A stretch of DNA of 64,000 nt from CAIMUS01 sp046347625 (lineage in GTDB: Bacteria; Pseudomonadota; Gammaproteobacteria; Competibacterales; Competibacteraceae): positions 1,364,001-1,428,000 of the forward strand of contig JAXMFU010000002.1 of assembly GCA_046347625.1 (NCBI GenBank). Direction: 5' to 3'. Within the stretch, counting starts at the first letter, position 1, and every line of letters begins with the position of its first letter. The translations under genes and the position numbers were made by a program. The notes beneath the pieces are model-generated. The model had not been told where the DNA came from, searched no databases, and saw nothing but the letters and a program-made list of their open reading frames with translations. Positions 34,342 through 44,032 of the stretch are shown here, piece by piece.

Positions 34342-35949
34342 ATGTGGTCCTGGGCGAAGCGGTTCCAACAGTCACCGGCCGGCGAACACGAGGTTGCAGC
34401 CATCCCCCGCTACCCGCCGTTTCTGCAGGGGCTGCCGGCGGCGCCGGTGGCACAGGTACTGGCCACTCAGTCGGCGTTGCTCGAGAGACTCCAGCAGACG
34501 CTGGGATTTCCCGCCACCCTGTTCGACCACTTGGTGCAGCCCGCACTGACCCGCTATGCCGGCTGGGTGCATCTGCTCCCGGCCAGCGAGGCGCACCATC
34601 ATCGCGGCGGTGGCGGGCTGTGGCGGCATGGCCTGGAGGTGGCGCTGCTGGCGGTCCAGACGGCGCAGGGACGGATCTTCGGTTATGGCGAGCCGCCGGC
34701 ACGACGGCGTGAACTGGAGCAACGCTGGCGACTGGCGGCCCTGCTGGCCGGGCTGTGCCACGATCTGGGCAAACCGGTCACCGATCTGGCGGTGACCAAC
34801 GACCACGGTGTGACCTGGAATCCCTGGCTGGAATCCTTGAGTGACTGGCTCCAGCGTGCCGGGGTTAGCCGCTATTTCCTGCGCTGGCGCCAGGGTCGTT
34901 ATGGTCAGCACGAGGTCGCCACGCTGGCCGTTGTCCATCGAGTGCTGCCGTCTTCCTGTCTGGCCTGGCTGGCCGAACTCGAACCGGGTCTCGTGCTGGC
35001 CCTGTTCGAGGTGCTGGCCGGAATGGCCGACAATACCAATCCGCTGGTGGAACTCCTCGCTACCGCCGACCGCGACAGTGTCGAGCGGGACCTGCGCACC
35101 TGGCGGGAACTGGCCGGACAGAATGCGCTGGGGGTGCCGGTGGAACAGTATCTGCTGGACGCCATGCGGCGCCTGTGGCGGAGCGGTGTCTGGACGGTCA
35201 ACGTGCCCGGTGCCCGCGTGTGGGTGCTGGCCGAGGGTATCCACTTGGTCTGGCGGGCGGCGGCGGGCGATATGGTCGAGTTACTGGCGCGCGACCGGCT
35301 GGCCGGCATTCCGCGCGACCCGGATACCCTGGCCGATATCCTGTTGGAACGGGGGCTGGCGCAGCCGCGTGAATTACCCTCCGGTCGGTATCGTTACTGG
35401 CGGATCGTCCCGGCCACGCTGGCCCGCAATCGGGAGGGCCGACAGCCGGTGCTGTATACCCTGCGGCTGGCGCCGGAACTGTTGTTTGACGGCGCCACCC
35501 CGCCGCCAGTCGCGGCACAGGTGCTGGAAACCGAGCCGGAGACTGGCGAGGCGGGAACGGCAGCGGCGGCTGCCAGTGATCTCAGCAACGCTGCCGGGGA
35601 CACGGCGGTTTCGGTGCCACCGGCAGTGCCGGCAGAACCGGTGATGACACCGGCGTCCGAGACCCCGGCGACCCCAGCTTCAGCAGTGGCCGCCGACTTC
35701 ATCACCCGCCTGCAAGCCGCCCGGATGGCCGGGGAACTGCCGTTTATGGTGGAAGACCAGGACGGTGGCTGGCAGCAGCTCCCCTACCGGGAAGCCACCG
35801 CCTGGTACACCGGTCAGACCGGAGTCAGCGCTTCAATGCTGGCGGCCGCCCTGTTGCAGGCCGCACCCGACGGGAGTGCGCCTCCGGCCTTACTCGACCG
35901 TAGTCGGCGCGGCCACTCGCCGCACCTGCGGCTGCGGCCGGCGCCCTAG
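34342..35949 (+). CDS. traI: MobH-family relaxase (TraI_2, HD-type)
   Basis: A 535-residue conjugative relaxase of the SXT/ICE type. The TraI_2 domain has the HD-like metal ligands in HHHRGGGGLWRHGLEVALL and LCHDLGKPVTD. The second half carries a winged-helix C-terminal domain (DFITRLQAARMAGELPF ... YREATAWYTGQTGVS) typical of these relaxases. It nicks oriT and pilots the strand into the recipient with TraD. An oriT was not found. ATG 34342 (MWSWAKRFQQ) has no strong ribosome-binding site; the frame is open further upstream. traD follows 54 bases later. Confidence 0.85.
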   Translation: MWSWAKRFQQSPAGEHEVAAIPRYPPFLQGLPAAPVAQVLATQSALLERLQQTLGFPATLFDHLVQPALTRYAGWVHLLPASEAHHHRGGGGLWRHGLEVALLAVQTAQGRIFGYGEPPARRRELEQRWRLAALLAGLCHDLGKPVTDLAVTNDHGVTWNPWLESLSDWLQRAGVSRYFLRWRQGRYGQHEVATLAVVHRVLPSSCLAWLAELEPGLVLALFEVLAGMADNTNPLVELLATADRDSVERDLRTWRELAGQNALGVPVEQYLLDAMRRLWRSGVWTVNVPGARVWVLAEGIHLVWRAAAGDMVELLARDRLAGIPRDPDTLADILLERGLAQPRELPSGRYRYWRIVPATLARNREGRQPVLYTLRLAPELLFDGATPPPVAAQVLETEPETGEAGTAAAAASDLSNAAGDTAVSVPPAVPAEPVMTPASETPATPASAVAADFITRLQAARMAGELPFMVEDQDGGWQQLPYREATAWYTGQTGVSASMLAAALLQAAPDGSAPPALLDRSRRGHSPHLRLRPAP

Positions 35950-36003
35950 CCGGCGTCCCCGGCTGATCCGAACGATGCCTATAATTAGAGGAGTGAAGTC
36001 AAG

Positions 36004-37860
36004 ATGTCCACCACCCGCTACTGGATGCCCTGGCGACCTGTCTACGAAGGCTATGCCGCCGTCGTCTGGCTGGCCACGGCGGTCACGCTGCTGAGTGTGG
36101 CCGTGATTGCGCCACTGCCGCCAGGTCTTCTGTCTCTGTCCGCCGGTCTATCCGTTCTGCTGGCGGTCTGCCGAGCCATCCCCGCTCTCCGACTGTGGCG
36201 CTGGCAGCGAAGACTGCGTGGCCGGCCGCTCAGCTTTATCACCCCGGCGCAACTGGCGCGCCGGCAGGCCCGCCAGCCCCGCACGGTCTGGCTGGGACGG
36301 GGTTTCGAGTGGCGACCGGTGCATGCCCAGCGCATTCACGAGGTGCTGGCGCACCAGGGTGACACCGTGTTGCCGGAGGAAGCGACCGGGGGCGCTATCG
36401 GTGCGCCCTGGCTGCATGGGGTCGGCGCCCGGGAAAGCGATATCCGGTTGCCACTCGAACATCAGGCCGGCCATCTGCTGCTGGTCGGCACCACCCGCTC
36501 GTTCAAGACCAAGCTGCTGATTCTGATCATTTTTCAGGCCGTTCTGCGGGGCGAAGCGGTGATCGTGATCGATCCCAAGGGCGACCGTGAAGTACGCCGG
36601 GCCATGCAGGCCGCCTGCCGGCGGACGGGACGGCCCCAGGCCTTCGTTTACTTTCATCCGGCGTTTCTGGAGGTGAGCGCCCGGATCGATCCGCTGAAGA
36701 ACTGGAATAATGCCACCGAGATCGCCAGCCGGGTGGCGGCCCTGATTCCCAGTGAGACCGGGTCCGATCCATTCAAGGCGTTTTCCTGGAATGCCCTGAA
36801 CAATATCGTCGGCGGCCTGCTGGAAGTGGAAGAACGGCCCACCTTGTTGAAACTGCGCCGCTATGTCGAAGGCGGTCCGGAGGAGCTGTTGCAGCGGGCC
36901 CTGGCCCGCTATGCTGGGCGCTGTCTGCCCGATTATGCGGCACGGCTGGCACCCTATCTGAAAGGCGCCCGTGAGCCAGCCGCCCAACTCAATGGCTGGC
37001 TGCGGTTCTACCGGGAAGTGCTGGCGCCGCTGCGGCCCTCCCCCAGCCTGGAGGGCCTGAGCGCCATGGTGCTGCACGATCGGGTGCATTTCGGCAAGAT
37101 GGTCGCCTCGCTGATTCCGGTCCTGGGAATGCTGACCTCGGCGCCGCTGGACGGACTGCTGTCGCCCGACCCGAGCGATACGGACGATCCCCGCCGGTTG
37201 ACCGATATGGCGCAACTGCTCGAGCATCAGCAGGTGGCCTACCTCGGCCTGGACTCGCTGGCCAATACGACGATTGGCAGCGCCATCGGCTCGCTGCTGA
37301 TCGCCGATCTGACCGCCACCATCGGCGCCCGCTATAACTACAGCCCCGACTTCAAACCCGTCACTATCGTCATCGACGAAGCCGCCGAAGCGCTGAACGA
37401 TCCCCTGATCGCCCTGCTCAACAAGGGGGCCGGCGGCGGCGCCCGGTTGGTGCTGGCCACCCAGACCCTGGGCGACATCGAAGCCCGGCTGGGCAGCCCG
37501 GCCAAGGCCCGGCAGGTCCTCGGCAATGTCAACAACCTGATCGCCGGCCGCATCCGGGATGCGGAAACGCAGCAGTACCTCGCCGAGAGCCTGCCGAAAA
37601 CCCGGATTCGACTGCTGCAGCCTTCCCAGGGGGCGACCTCCGGCGCAGTGCATCCCATCGCTTTCACCGGCGGCTATCAGGAAAGCCTGGGTTTGGAGGA
37701 AGCGGCGCTGTTCGCCCCCGAATGGCTGGGTCTGCTGCCCAATCTGGAATACATCGCCCTGCTGTCCGGCAGCCGGGTGGTTAAGGGGCGACTGCCGATT
37801 CTGACGCTGCCGGATGAACCGGACGCCGTGGCAGCGCCGGTAGGGTTGGAAAAATTATAA
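36004..37860 (+). CDS. traD: Conjugative coupling protein TraD (SXT/TOL type)
   Basis: A 618-residue type IV coupling ATPase. An N-terminal membrane segment (residues 15-60) is followed by the nucleotide-binding domain: HLLLVGTTRSFKTKLL in the P-loop position, VIVIDPKGDREVRRAM, and the Walker B VTIVIDEAAEALN. DNA reads TCG TTC AAG ACC, so the usual Gly before Lys-Thr is Phe; other homologues have a GTTRVGKT-like loop. The rest of the motor is intact (ATQTLGDIEARLG). It links the relaxosome to the mating channel. Confidence 0.9.
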   Translation: MSTTRYWMPWRPVYEGYAAVVWLATAVTLLSVAVIAPLPPGLLSLSAGLSVLLAVCRAIPALRLWRWQRRLRGRPLSFITPAQLARRQARQPRTVWLGRGFEWRPVHAQRIHEVLAHQGDTVLPEEATGGAIGAPWLHGVGARESDIRLPLEHQAGHLLLVGTTRSFKTKLLILIIFQAVLRGEAVIVIDPKGDREVRRAMQAACRRTGRPQAFVYFHPAFLEVSARIDPLKNWNNATEIASRVAALIPSETGSDPFKAFSWNALNNIVGGLLEVEERPTLLKLRRYVEGGPEELLQRALARYAGRCLPDYAARLAPYLKGAREPAAQLNGWLRFYREVLAPLRPSPSLEGLSAMVLHDRVHFGKMVASLIPVLGMLTSAPLDGLLSPDPSDTDDPRRLTDMAQLLEHQQVAYLGLDSLANTTIGSAIGSLLIADLTATIGARYNYSPDFKPVTIVIDEAAEALNDPLIALLNKGAGGGARLVLATQTLGDIEARLGSPAKARQVLGNVNNLIAGRIRDAETQQYLAESLPKTRIRLLQPSQGATSGAVHPIAFTGGYQESLGLEEAALFAPEWLGLLPNLEYIALLSGSRVVKGRLPILTLPDEPDAVAAPVGLEKL

Positions 37861-38114
37861 GTCTGTTCCCCCGACAGCCTGGGGATGCACGCCGTGAGCC
37901 AATCCTTGCTGGTCTCAGCCAGCGCAGTCAATCGCTTCCCGCCGGCTGACTTCCCCGTTTGATACCAGATGGAGGCGCGGCCTATAGCATACCCTTGCAC
38001 TGCTCATGGCTAGGGTTTCGATCTCGCCAGTCTTGGGAGGGATATGGAGGGATATCTGGGTGGCGCTGACAGACAAACTGACTGGCGCCTGGCAACTGAC
38101 AGAGACACTCAGCC
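37861..38114. other. Gap between convergent traD and DUF4400 genes
   Basis: No gene is supported here. There is a short direct repeat GGGAGGGATATGGAGGGATAT near 38035-38056. No terminator hairpin with a T-run stands out. Confidence 0.4.
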
Positions 38115-38747
38115 TCACACCCGCGCCGGCGTATTCGCCAGTAGCCCATTCACACACAGGATCATCAACCCCATCAGCACCGGCATGATGAATGGCGACA
38201 GCGGCCAGGGCGCCAGCAGGTTCAGGATGAACAGGTACAGCAGCGCCAGCAGGCCGTACAGGCTGTAACGATGGACGGCGGGACTGCAATTGCCGAATTC
38301 CGCCAGCTTCACCCGCCGCCGCAACAGACCATCCAGAAGGGCGGCGAAGGTCGGCAGCGCCAGAGACCACAGCCACCGCTGCACCAGGGCCAGGCGCCAG
38401 TACACCTGCCGTACCGTATCCCACAGGACCTGCAACCGGCCCTCCAGATAGGGAAAGATGTCTTTACTGCCCATGTCCGCCAGCACGTTCGAGCGACGCC
38501 GTACCTCTTCGTCGGGGAGCAGGATGGCGTAGGACACCGCGACCACGCCGGTGTGGACGAAGCGGCGATTGAATTCACGGCTGGCCTGTTGTTCCACCTG
38601 CGCCGCTACCCGATCACCCAGCCAGTCGGCCGCCAGCGTGTGCTCTGTCGTGATCGCGGCCTGCACCGCCTGATCAGTGAGCAGAATAACGACCAGCATC
38701 ACCTCTACGCACAGCAGCAGCAGGCCCAGTAACAGCCATTTGAGCAT
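38115..38747 (-). CDS. DUF4400/TIGR03747 ICE membrane protein
   Basis: A 210-residue integral membrane protein with an N-terminal anchor (MLKWLLLGLLLLCVEVMLVVI), a periplasmic-like helical stretch (AAITTEHTLAADWLGDRVAA), and three or four more membrane segments near the C-terminus. This is the profile of the TraD-associated DUF4400 proteins found next to traI-traD in SXT/R391-like elements. Here it is on the opposite strand from traD and at the downstream end of the traL-traN operon. Confidence 0.8.
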   Translation of the reverse strand: MLKWLLLGLLLLCVEVMLVVILLTDQAVQAAITTEHTLAADWLGDRVAAQVEQQASREFNRRFVHTGVVAVSYAILLPDEEVRRRSNVLADMGSKDIFPYLEGRLQVLWDTVRQVYWRLALVQRWLWSLALPTFAALLDGLLRRRVKLAEFGNCSPAVHRYSLYGLLALLYLFILNLLAPWPLSPFIMPVLMGLMILCVNGLLANTPARV

Positions 38748-38805
38748 GGGGGTTTACCCGTCTCTTAGTTGAGAACGGACGAGCGGAAGATGTTTTCCTC
38801 TCATC

Positions 38806-38840
38806 TTTCGCCTTTCGCCTTTCGCCTTTTGCCTTTCTCC
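38806..38840. repeat. Heptanucleotide microsatellite, five units
   Basis: Three TTTCGCC units, one TTTTGCC and one TTTCTCC, all 7 bp, lie between traN and the DUF4400 gene. It has the same period as the arrays at 21830 and 61367. Confidence 0.85.
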
Positions 38841-41489
38841 TCAAGGCGCTGGATTGCCCCACAAGTCCTGCCCGACCTGGGTACGAATACCGTCCACGTT
38901 GATCCCGTCCAGCCGTTCCTGGGTGCGGGCCCGCGTATCCGGGCGGGTTCCGGTCTGCTGATCCAGCCGATTACCGGTCCCGGTCAGCCCCGGCAGCGAC
39001 AGATCGCGCTGCGTGGGTAATTGACCGGCTTGGGCCAGAATCCCCAGCCATTCGTCCAGATTCACCCGGTTCCAGTCGACCCGGCCCAGTTCCTCGACAG
39101 TGATGCCCCGGCAGTCGGGGTGCCTGGAGGAACCCCAGCCCAGCCCCAGCTGCGGCCGGATCTGCTCCTGTAGAATCCGCGACAGCGGCGAGGCAAAGCA
39201 GCACGCCGACCGTCTGACTTCAATGCACTGCCCCACCACTTCAGTCGCGCAGTAGGTACCAATATCATGGCAGGTCTTGAGTTCCCGCCTGGCGTCGAAC
39301 TCGAGTTCGGACTTCTCGCACGTCCAGATGATCTGAATCAGAATCTTGGCGATCTGATAGATCATATAGGCCCACAGGATGACGGTCAGTACGCTGGCGA
39401 GCGTGGATGCCAGGCCGGTCAAAGCGTAATTGGTGACCATCTGGCCACCGACCTGCTGGGTGGTACTGGTAAAGATCGCATCGCGGGCGGCCTCGCCGAA
39501 CACCGTTCCGATCAATTCAGCAGCGGCATTTTCCAGCGTCTGCTGAATACCGATACTCGTGAGCGGTTGGACGGCGCCGCCAGCGGTTTCCCCAACGCCG
39601 CCGCCAATCGACTCGGCCGCCGACGTGAACAGATCGGTCACGGTATCCCAGGTCTGGACGATCGGCTGACGCAGGGTGGTCCAGGCGCCCTGAATCGCCT
39701 GGCCGGCAGCCGTGCTGGTGTTCAGGCTGGTGAGTGCGCTGTCGAGCTTGAGCGCGGCCTGCGCCAGAAGAATATAGTCGGCCAGTGACACGCCGTCCGG
39801 GCATTGGCAGCAATCGACCATCCCACCCACCGCTTTCTTGCACTCCATCGCCTCGCCCTTGAAGATCTCGCAGGTCTGGATAGCACTGTGGCCGCCCTGG
39901 GCGGCATCCGGCGGCAGGCAACTCATGCCGGCCACCAGGGCCTGAGCGGCCTGGAAGGCCGCGGCAGCGTGGGCAAAGTCCGAATTCTGTTCCCGCGTCG
40001 GTGTCACACAGTCTTCCCCCAGGCAGCGCACCGGGCCGGGGCAGCGGTACGTTGAGTGCGCCGTCTGGGTTGGCACGGTGGCATCGCTCCCGCAATCGTA
40101 GGTGTCGGTGAAGACATAGCAGGTCCCGGAAGCCCCCTGGGCGCCGGCCACACACTCGGACTTGATAAAGCCGCAGGCCGGATTCTGCTCCAGGGTCTCA
40201 CAGGAGGTCTGAGTCGTGTTGGCGGCGGTATTCTCCGGACAATGCGGCTCGCCCTGCGGATCGGTCCAGCAGCGCAGGGCGCCATAAGCGAACGGGCAGT
40301 CTGCCTCCACCTGCACCGCCTGACAGAGGGGATCAATGCTGGGGACCGGCGCCGGTCCGACTAACTCATCATGGGCGCACAGTCGCACGCCCTCGATGAC
40401 CGCACAGCCGTCGGCGTCGGGTGGCGCCGTGCAGCGGATCGTCACCGTACAGAAGCCGTCAGTCGCCAGCCGGGCGGTTGCCAGACAGTCGTCCGGTCCC
40501 CAGCGGTCACCGCTGACCTGAAGGACTTCAAATTCGAAATGGGCGGCGTACTTGTACCAGCCAGGACCACCGGGATCGACCAGTTGCACGCGACCGACCA
40601 GCCCGTTGTCGCAGGCCGGCGTCTGGAGCACCCGGTAGTCGGTGGTCTCGTCAAACTCGCCGTGACCGCCCACCGGCACGTCGGGCCAGTCGGTGGCGCG
40701 ACGGAACTGAATCCGGGTACGGGCGGTGGCCGGGCATACCTGAGCCGGGTCGAGTACCGGTACCTGAGCGGTGAATTCAGTGCCGTCCGACGGTGCCACC
40801 GAACGCCAGGAGCCATCCTTCAAATCGAACTCGAAGGTATTGGTGACGCTGCCCCAGGTACCGACCGAGACCGTGAACGACGGCCACGGGTTGAGGGTCA
40901 CGGTATGGGTCAGGGTGCAACGATTGGTTCCCAGCCGGGGCGCCCGCTCGCAGGTGCGGTAGTCGGGGACGTGCGCCCGGAAGGAACCTGACTGGGTATC
41001 AGTCGTCACCGTGCAATCTGCGAAAGTCTGGGCCAGGGCATCCAGTGCGTTCATCGTCTGGTCGGTGCTGCCCCAGATCGGATCCTGGCTCAGATCGGGA
41101 TGAGTGCGGTTGGCACCGCCCTCGATGGCACGGTAGGCCTCCCCGGTCAGAGAAGCCTCACCGCGCAGGACACCCTGCGCCTGGCGGGTCGCGCCGACAA
41201 GGCCGGCGTCGTTACCGAACAGCGCCTTGAAGTTGTCCGCGGAACCGCCGCCCGATCCCGGGAACAGTTCATTGGACTGGATCGAGAGCGCCCCCGGCGT
41301 AGTCGGAAACAGTGTCAAGGTGCCTTGGTTATCGACCGCTGGCAGTACTACCGCGTTACGGACCTGGGTACCGGCATCCTGGCCCTGCCGGGCGGTGTCC
41401 TGGATGGCGTCACCCCAGCCGGCCTGCCAGGCCTGCATCCAGAAAAAGGCGACCGCCGTGACCACCGCGGTTGGACGCGAACCCATCAT
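38841..41489 (-). CDS. traN: Mating-pair stabilisation protein TraN
   Basis: An 882-residue exported, cysteine-rich protein. The signal peptide (GSRPTAVVTAVAFFWMQAWQAGWG) is followed by many Cys pairs (for example CPFAYGALRCW, CGFIKSEC, CLPPDAAQGG). A Cys-rich C-terminal domain carries CCFASPLSRILQEQI and CRGITVEELGRVDW, the hallmark of F-type TraN. In the outer membrane it contacts the recipient cell and stabilises mating pairs. ATG 41489 touches the traU stop (TAATG), so it is preferred to the ATG at 41522, which would overlap traU by 34 bases. Confidence 0.88.
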   Translation of the reverse strand: MMGSRPTAVVTAVAFFWMQAWQAGWGDAIQDTARQGQDAGTQVRNAVVLPAVDNQGTLTLFPTTPGALSIQSNELFPGSGGGSADNFKALFGNDAGLVGATRQAQGVLRGEASLTGEAYRAIEGGANRTHPDLSQDPIWGSTDQTMNALDALAQTFADCTVTTDTQSGSFRAHVPDYRTCERAPRLGTNRCTLTHTVTLNPWPSFTVSVGTWGSVTNTFEFDLKDGSWRSVAPSDGTEFTAQVPVLDPAQVCPATARTRIQFRRATDWPDVPVGGHGEFDETTDYRVLQTPACDNGLVGRVQLVDPGGPGWYKYAAHFEFEVLQVSGDRWGPDDCLATARLATDGFCTVTIRCTAPPDADGCAVIEGVRLCAHDELVGPAPVPSIDPLCQAVQVEADCPFAYGALRCWTDPQGEPHCPENTAANTTQTSCETLEQNPACGFIKSECVAGAQGASGTCYVFTDTYDCGSDATVPTQTAHSTYRCPGPVRCLGEDCVTPTREQNSDFAHAAAAFQAAQALVAGMSCLPPDAAQGGHSAIQTCEIFKGEAMECKKAVGGMVDCCQCPDGVSLADYILLAQAALKLDSALTSLNTSTAAGQAIQGAWTTLRQPIVQTWDTVTDLFTSAAESIGGGVGETAGGAVQPLTSIGIQQTLENAAAELIGTVFGEAARDAIFTSTTQQVGGQMVTNYALTGLASTLASVLTVILWAYMIYQIAKILIQIIWTCEKSELEFDARRELKTCHDIGTYCATEVVGQCIEVRRSACCFASPLSRILQEQIRPQLGLGWGSSRHPDCRGITVEELGRVDWNRVNLDEWLGILAQAGQLPTQRDLSLPGLTGTGNRLDQQTGTRPDTRARTQERLDGINVDGIRTQVGQDLWGNPAP

Positions 41490-42523
41490 TAAAACCTTAC
41501 GCAACAGTCGCTCCAAATCCAAAGCAGGTGGACGAAGTCTTCACCGGCTGCCGGCAGATTGCGCCACTCGCCCCAGGTGAAACTGCTCTGGCCGAGCCAG
41601 TGATTGCCGTTGGCCTCTGCCAGGGGATAGAACTGTTCCAACTTATACTGGGTTTTGGGCAGGAACGGATCGATATAGCTCCGGCATAACGCGGCATCGC
41701 CCATCGTCCTCCAGGCCAATCCCCGCCGATGCAGCGCCGCCGTCGCCCGTGCGGCGATCAGACTGGTATCGCGCGGCGGTGAGCCTTCCCAGTTGATCGT
41801 GCCGGTGAGGGGATAGAGAGTCCCCCAGGTGCCGGCGCACCAGAACAGGTCTTCCTGGGGTTGTCCGGCGGTGGCCAGCCCGGCATCCACCAGGCAGGCA
41901 GCCAGCGCCACGGGGTTGGCGAACAGCGCGGCTTCGGGGTTGATGAAGAAGGCGAGTTCATCGTTGTTCCAGGTGGGGTCTAGTTCCGACAGATACAGCA
42001 GATCGAAGTCCATATAGCCGTCGGCATTGCAGGCCGGTTCCAGGAACAGGTCCAGCATGATCAGCAGTGGGAAGGCATAGTAATGATACTGATAGAAGGT
42101 GGCCTCCGAAGTATCGTGCGCCGTCCCCCGCGCACCGCCGAGCAACCGCGGATACTGCCGCAGGAACATCCCGCCCAGACTGGGCGCACAATAGGGCAGC
42201 CGTACCACTTCGATCAGCCGCGCCGGCGCCCAGAAGCCCATCACCAGACCGGGTTCCGGTACTCCCGCCGGATCATCGCAGGCGCACACGGCCTGTTGGG
42301 TAGCGCCCGCCGGTGTATTCCCGCTACCCAGCGAGAGGCCGGCGATGCGGATCGGAAACACACACGACCAGCAGATATCGGTAATCAGCCTGGCGCTGAA
42401 CACCTGGGCATCGGGGCAGCCGGGTTTCAATCCGGCCGTTGTTTCAGCGGCAGTCGCCGGCACAGCGATGGGCAGGATTAGCAGTAACAGGAGAATAAAC
42501 CCACACCAGGTGGAGCGGCTCAT
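41489..42523 (-). CDS. traU: F-type conjugation protein TraU
   Basis: A 344-residue exported protein with a signal peptide (MSRSTWCGFILLLLLILPIAVPATA). CPDAQVFSARLITDICWSCVFPIRIAG, the many paired Cys, and CAGTWGTLYPLTG are typical of TraU. It works in F-type mating-pair formation and DNA transfer in the periplasm. ATG 42523, with GGGAG upstream, overlaps the traW stop by 4 bp. It is followed without a gap by traN, as in SXT-type elements. Confidence 0.92.
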   Translation of the reverse strand: MSRSTWCGFILLLLLILPIAVPATAAETTAGLKPGCPDAQVFSARLITDICWSCVFPIRIAGLSLGSGNTPAGATQQAVCACDDPAGVPEPGLVMGFWAPARLIEVVRLPYCAPSLGGMFLRQYPRLLGGARGTAHDTSEATFYQYHYYAFPLLIMLDLFLEPACNADGYMDFDLLYLSELDPTWNNDELAFFINPEAALFANPVALAACLVDAGLATAGQPQEDLFWCAGTWGTLYPLTGTINWEGSPPRDTSLIAARATAALHRRGLAWRTMGDAALCRSYIDPFLPKTQYKLEQFYPLAEANGNHWLGQSSFTWGEWRNLPAAGEDFVHLLWIWSDCCVRF

Positions 42524-43521
42524 GGTTTGATCTCCCTCACCCACAACCGGCCATCCACGGCTTCGATCACTGCCGGCACCCGTTCCAACCGGAAGCGGTC
42601 GCGCACGGCGGCATTGAGCAGATACACCGGCGCCGCGAGGGTTTGTTCGAGCGTGTCCAGGCTGTTCCAACCGGTGGCACGATCCAGCCGGGTAGCGAGT
42701 AGTACCGTCCGTTTGCCGCCAGCGTCCGCCAGCAGTTGTCGCGCCAGGGTCACCTGCTCCGGGCGGGTGGCATCAAATACAATCAGGCGCTGGGTGAAGG
42801 GCAGGAACTGTAAGGGATCGGGCCGGTCGCCGGCACGGGCCACGAAGCGACCATCGAGCGCTGGAATGTCGGCGCCCACCGTGACACTCAGGTCCACCCC
42901 ATAAGTGCGGTTTTCTGTCGCCGGCGGTAACTCGATGAAAGTGGCACGCTGCCAGTAGCGGGCCGCTGCCTGGTTTCTGAGCCGGTTCCAGTCCAGCCTG
43001 GCCACTCGGCGCTGCAATTCCTCCAGCAGGTCCGGCTCGGCGATGGCTTGCATCGGTCCGTAGGTCCCCAGATCACCGCGACGACCCGCCGCCACTTCCC
43101 GCTCGAACCAGTCCAGCGCCAGCGTACCCTGGACCCGGGCCACGGTCTGACCACGCTCTTGCAGCAGCAACACCGGCACGGCCATCACGCCCGCCGCCCG
43201 GAAAGCCGGTGGGTCCAGCTCCACCGTAGGCGGTGACTCGATCCCCCGCAGCAGTGTGTGCAGGTCATGGATTGCATCATTCAACCGCTCGCCGGGGCGA
43301 ATCCCCCGGAACACGATCCGGATATCACGCCGGCCGGCGGTGGCGGTAAACAACGCCCGCAGTTCGCTGTCCGGCAGAGAACGGGAGACAAATACCGTGA
43401 GCTGCCGGGATGGCGAAACGGCGGGCGGGGTTGGCTCTGGACCAGGCAGCAACTGGCCGGCGGCAGAGGTCAATCCGGCGAGCCCGATCAGGCTGGCGAA
43501 CACCACGCTACCACAGCGCAT
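42520..43521 (-). CDS. traW: TrbC-TraW fusion protein
   Basis: A 333-residue exported protein with a signal peptide (MRCGSVVFASLIGLAG). The first half is a TrbC F-type domain (LTVFVSRSLPDSELRALF, VFRGIRPGERLNDAI, VPVLLL). The second half is a TraW domain (DLSVTVGADIPALDGRFV, LIVFDATRPEQVTLARQLL). The two are separate genes in F but fused in SXT/IncA/C-type systems. They act in periplasmic assembly of the pilus. It overlaps traU by 4 bp and the S26 peptidase gene by 14 bp. ATG 43521 is the preferred start. Confidence 0.87.
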   Translation of the reverse strand: MRCGSVVFASLIGLAGLTSAAGQLLPGPEPTPPAVSPSRQLTVFVSRSLPDSELRALFTATAGRRDIRIVFRGIRPGERLNDAIHDLHTLLRGIESPPTVELDPPAFRAAGVMAVPVLLLQERGQTVARVQGTLALDWFEREVAAGRRGDLGTYGPMQAIAEPDLLEELQRRVARLDWNRLRNQAAARYWQRATFIELPPATENRTYGVDLSVTVGADIPALDGRFVARAGDRPDPLQFLPFTQRLIVFDATRPEQVTLARQLLADAGGKRTVLLATRLDRATGWNSLDTLEQTLAAPVYLLNAAVRDRFRLERVPAVIEAVDGRLWVREIKP

Positions 43522-44032
43522 AGGCCCGCCCGATAATCTGCTCATCCCGCACATAACCCCAGTAGCGGGAGTCGAAGCTGTCCAGCGTCTGCCCCATCAC
43601 CCAGCCTGCACCGGCCGGGATGATCTCATCGCGGCGGAAGTCTTCCGGCTGGCGTCGCAGGGCACCCGCCAGCGGGGTAATCCCTAAGGTCAGCGACGGT
43701 GTGGCCACGACCTGACCATTGATCTGCACGTTACCGGCGACGACCACATGGTCACCGGCCACGCCCTGAAGCGCCTTGATGACAATCATACCGGGCGGGA
43801 ACCAGGGCAACAGCCGTTCATCGCTGCGAAAGGCGAGGTAGTCGCCGCGACCGGGACGCGCGTGACGGTCGATCAGAAAGACCCGGTACGGTGGCAGACA
43901 CAGCGCCTGCTGGAGACCGATGCCAAGGCGGAAGCGTTCCGCCAGTGGTTGGGCAGCCACCAGCGCAACCACGGCCAGCAACAGGCCGAGGGTGTAGCCA
44001 CGCCAGCGGCGCCAGTCACGGTGCGGGATCAT
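43508..44032 (-). CDS. trhF: Conjugative S26 signal peptidase (TrhF/TraF type)
   Basis: A 174-residue membrane-anchored peptidase of the S26 family that processes the pilin of F-type systems. After a membrane helix (LLLAVVALVAAQPL) comes ALCLPPYRVFLID, where the S-x-P catalytic Ser position is Cys. The general-base Lys is present in IVIKALQGVAGD, and the final GQTLDSFDSRYWG box is intact. The Cys may be a natural variant in this subfamily. ATG 44032 is preferred; it overlaps the trbI end by 17 bases. Confidence 0.82.
   Translation of the reverse strand: MIPHRDWRRWRGYTLGLLLAVVALVAAQPLAERFRLGIGLQQALCLPPYRVFLIDRHARPGRGDYLAFRSDERLLPWFPPGMIVIKALQGVAGDHVVVAGNVQINGQVVATPSLTLGITPLAGALRRQPEDFRRDEIIPAGAGWVMGQTLDSFDSRYWGYVRDEQIIGRAYALW

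Noticed and set aside
33170..38114. oriT near the relaxase and traD genes
   Set aside because: No inverted repeat plus nick-like motif could be supported by eye.
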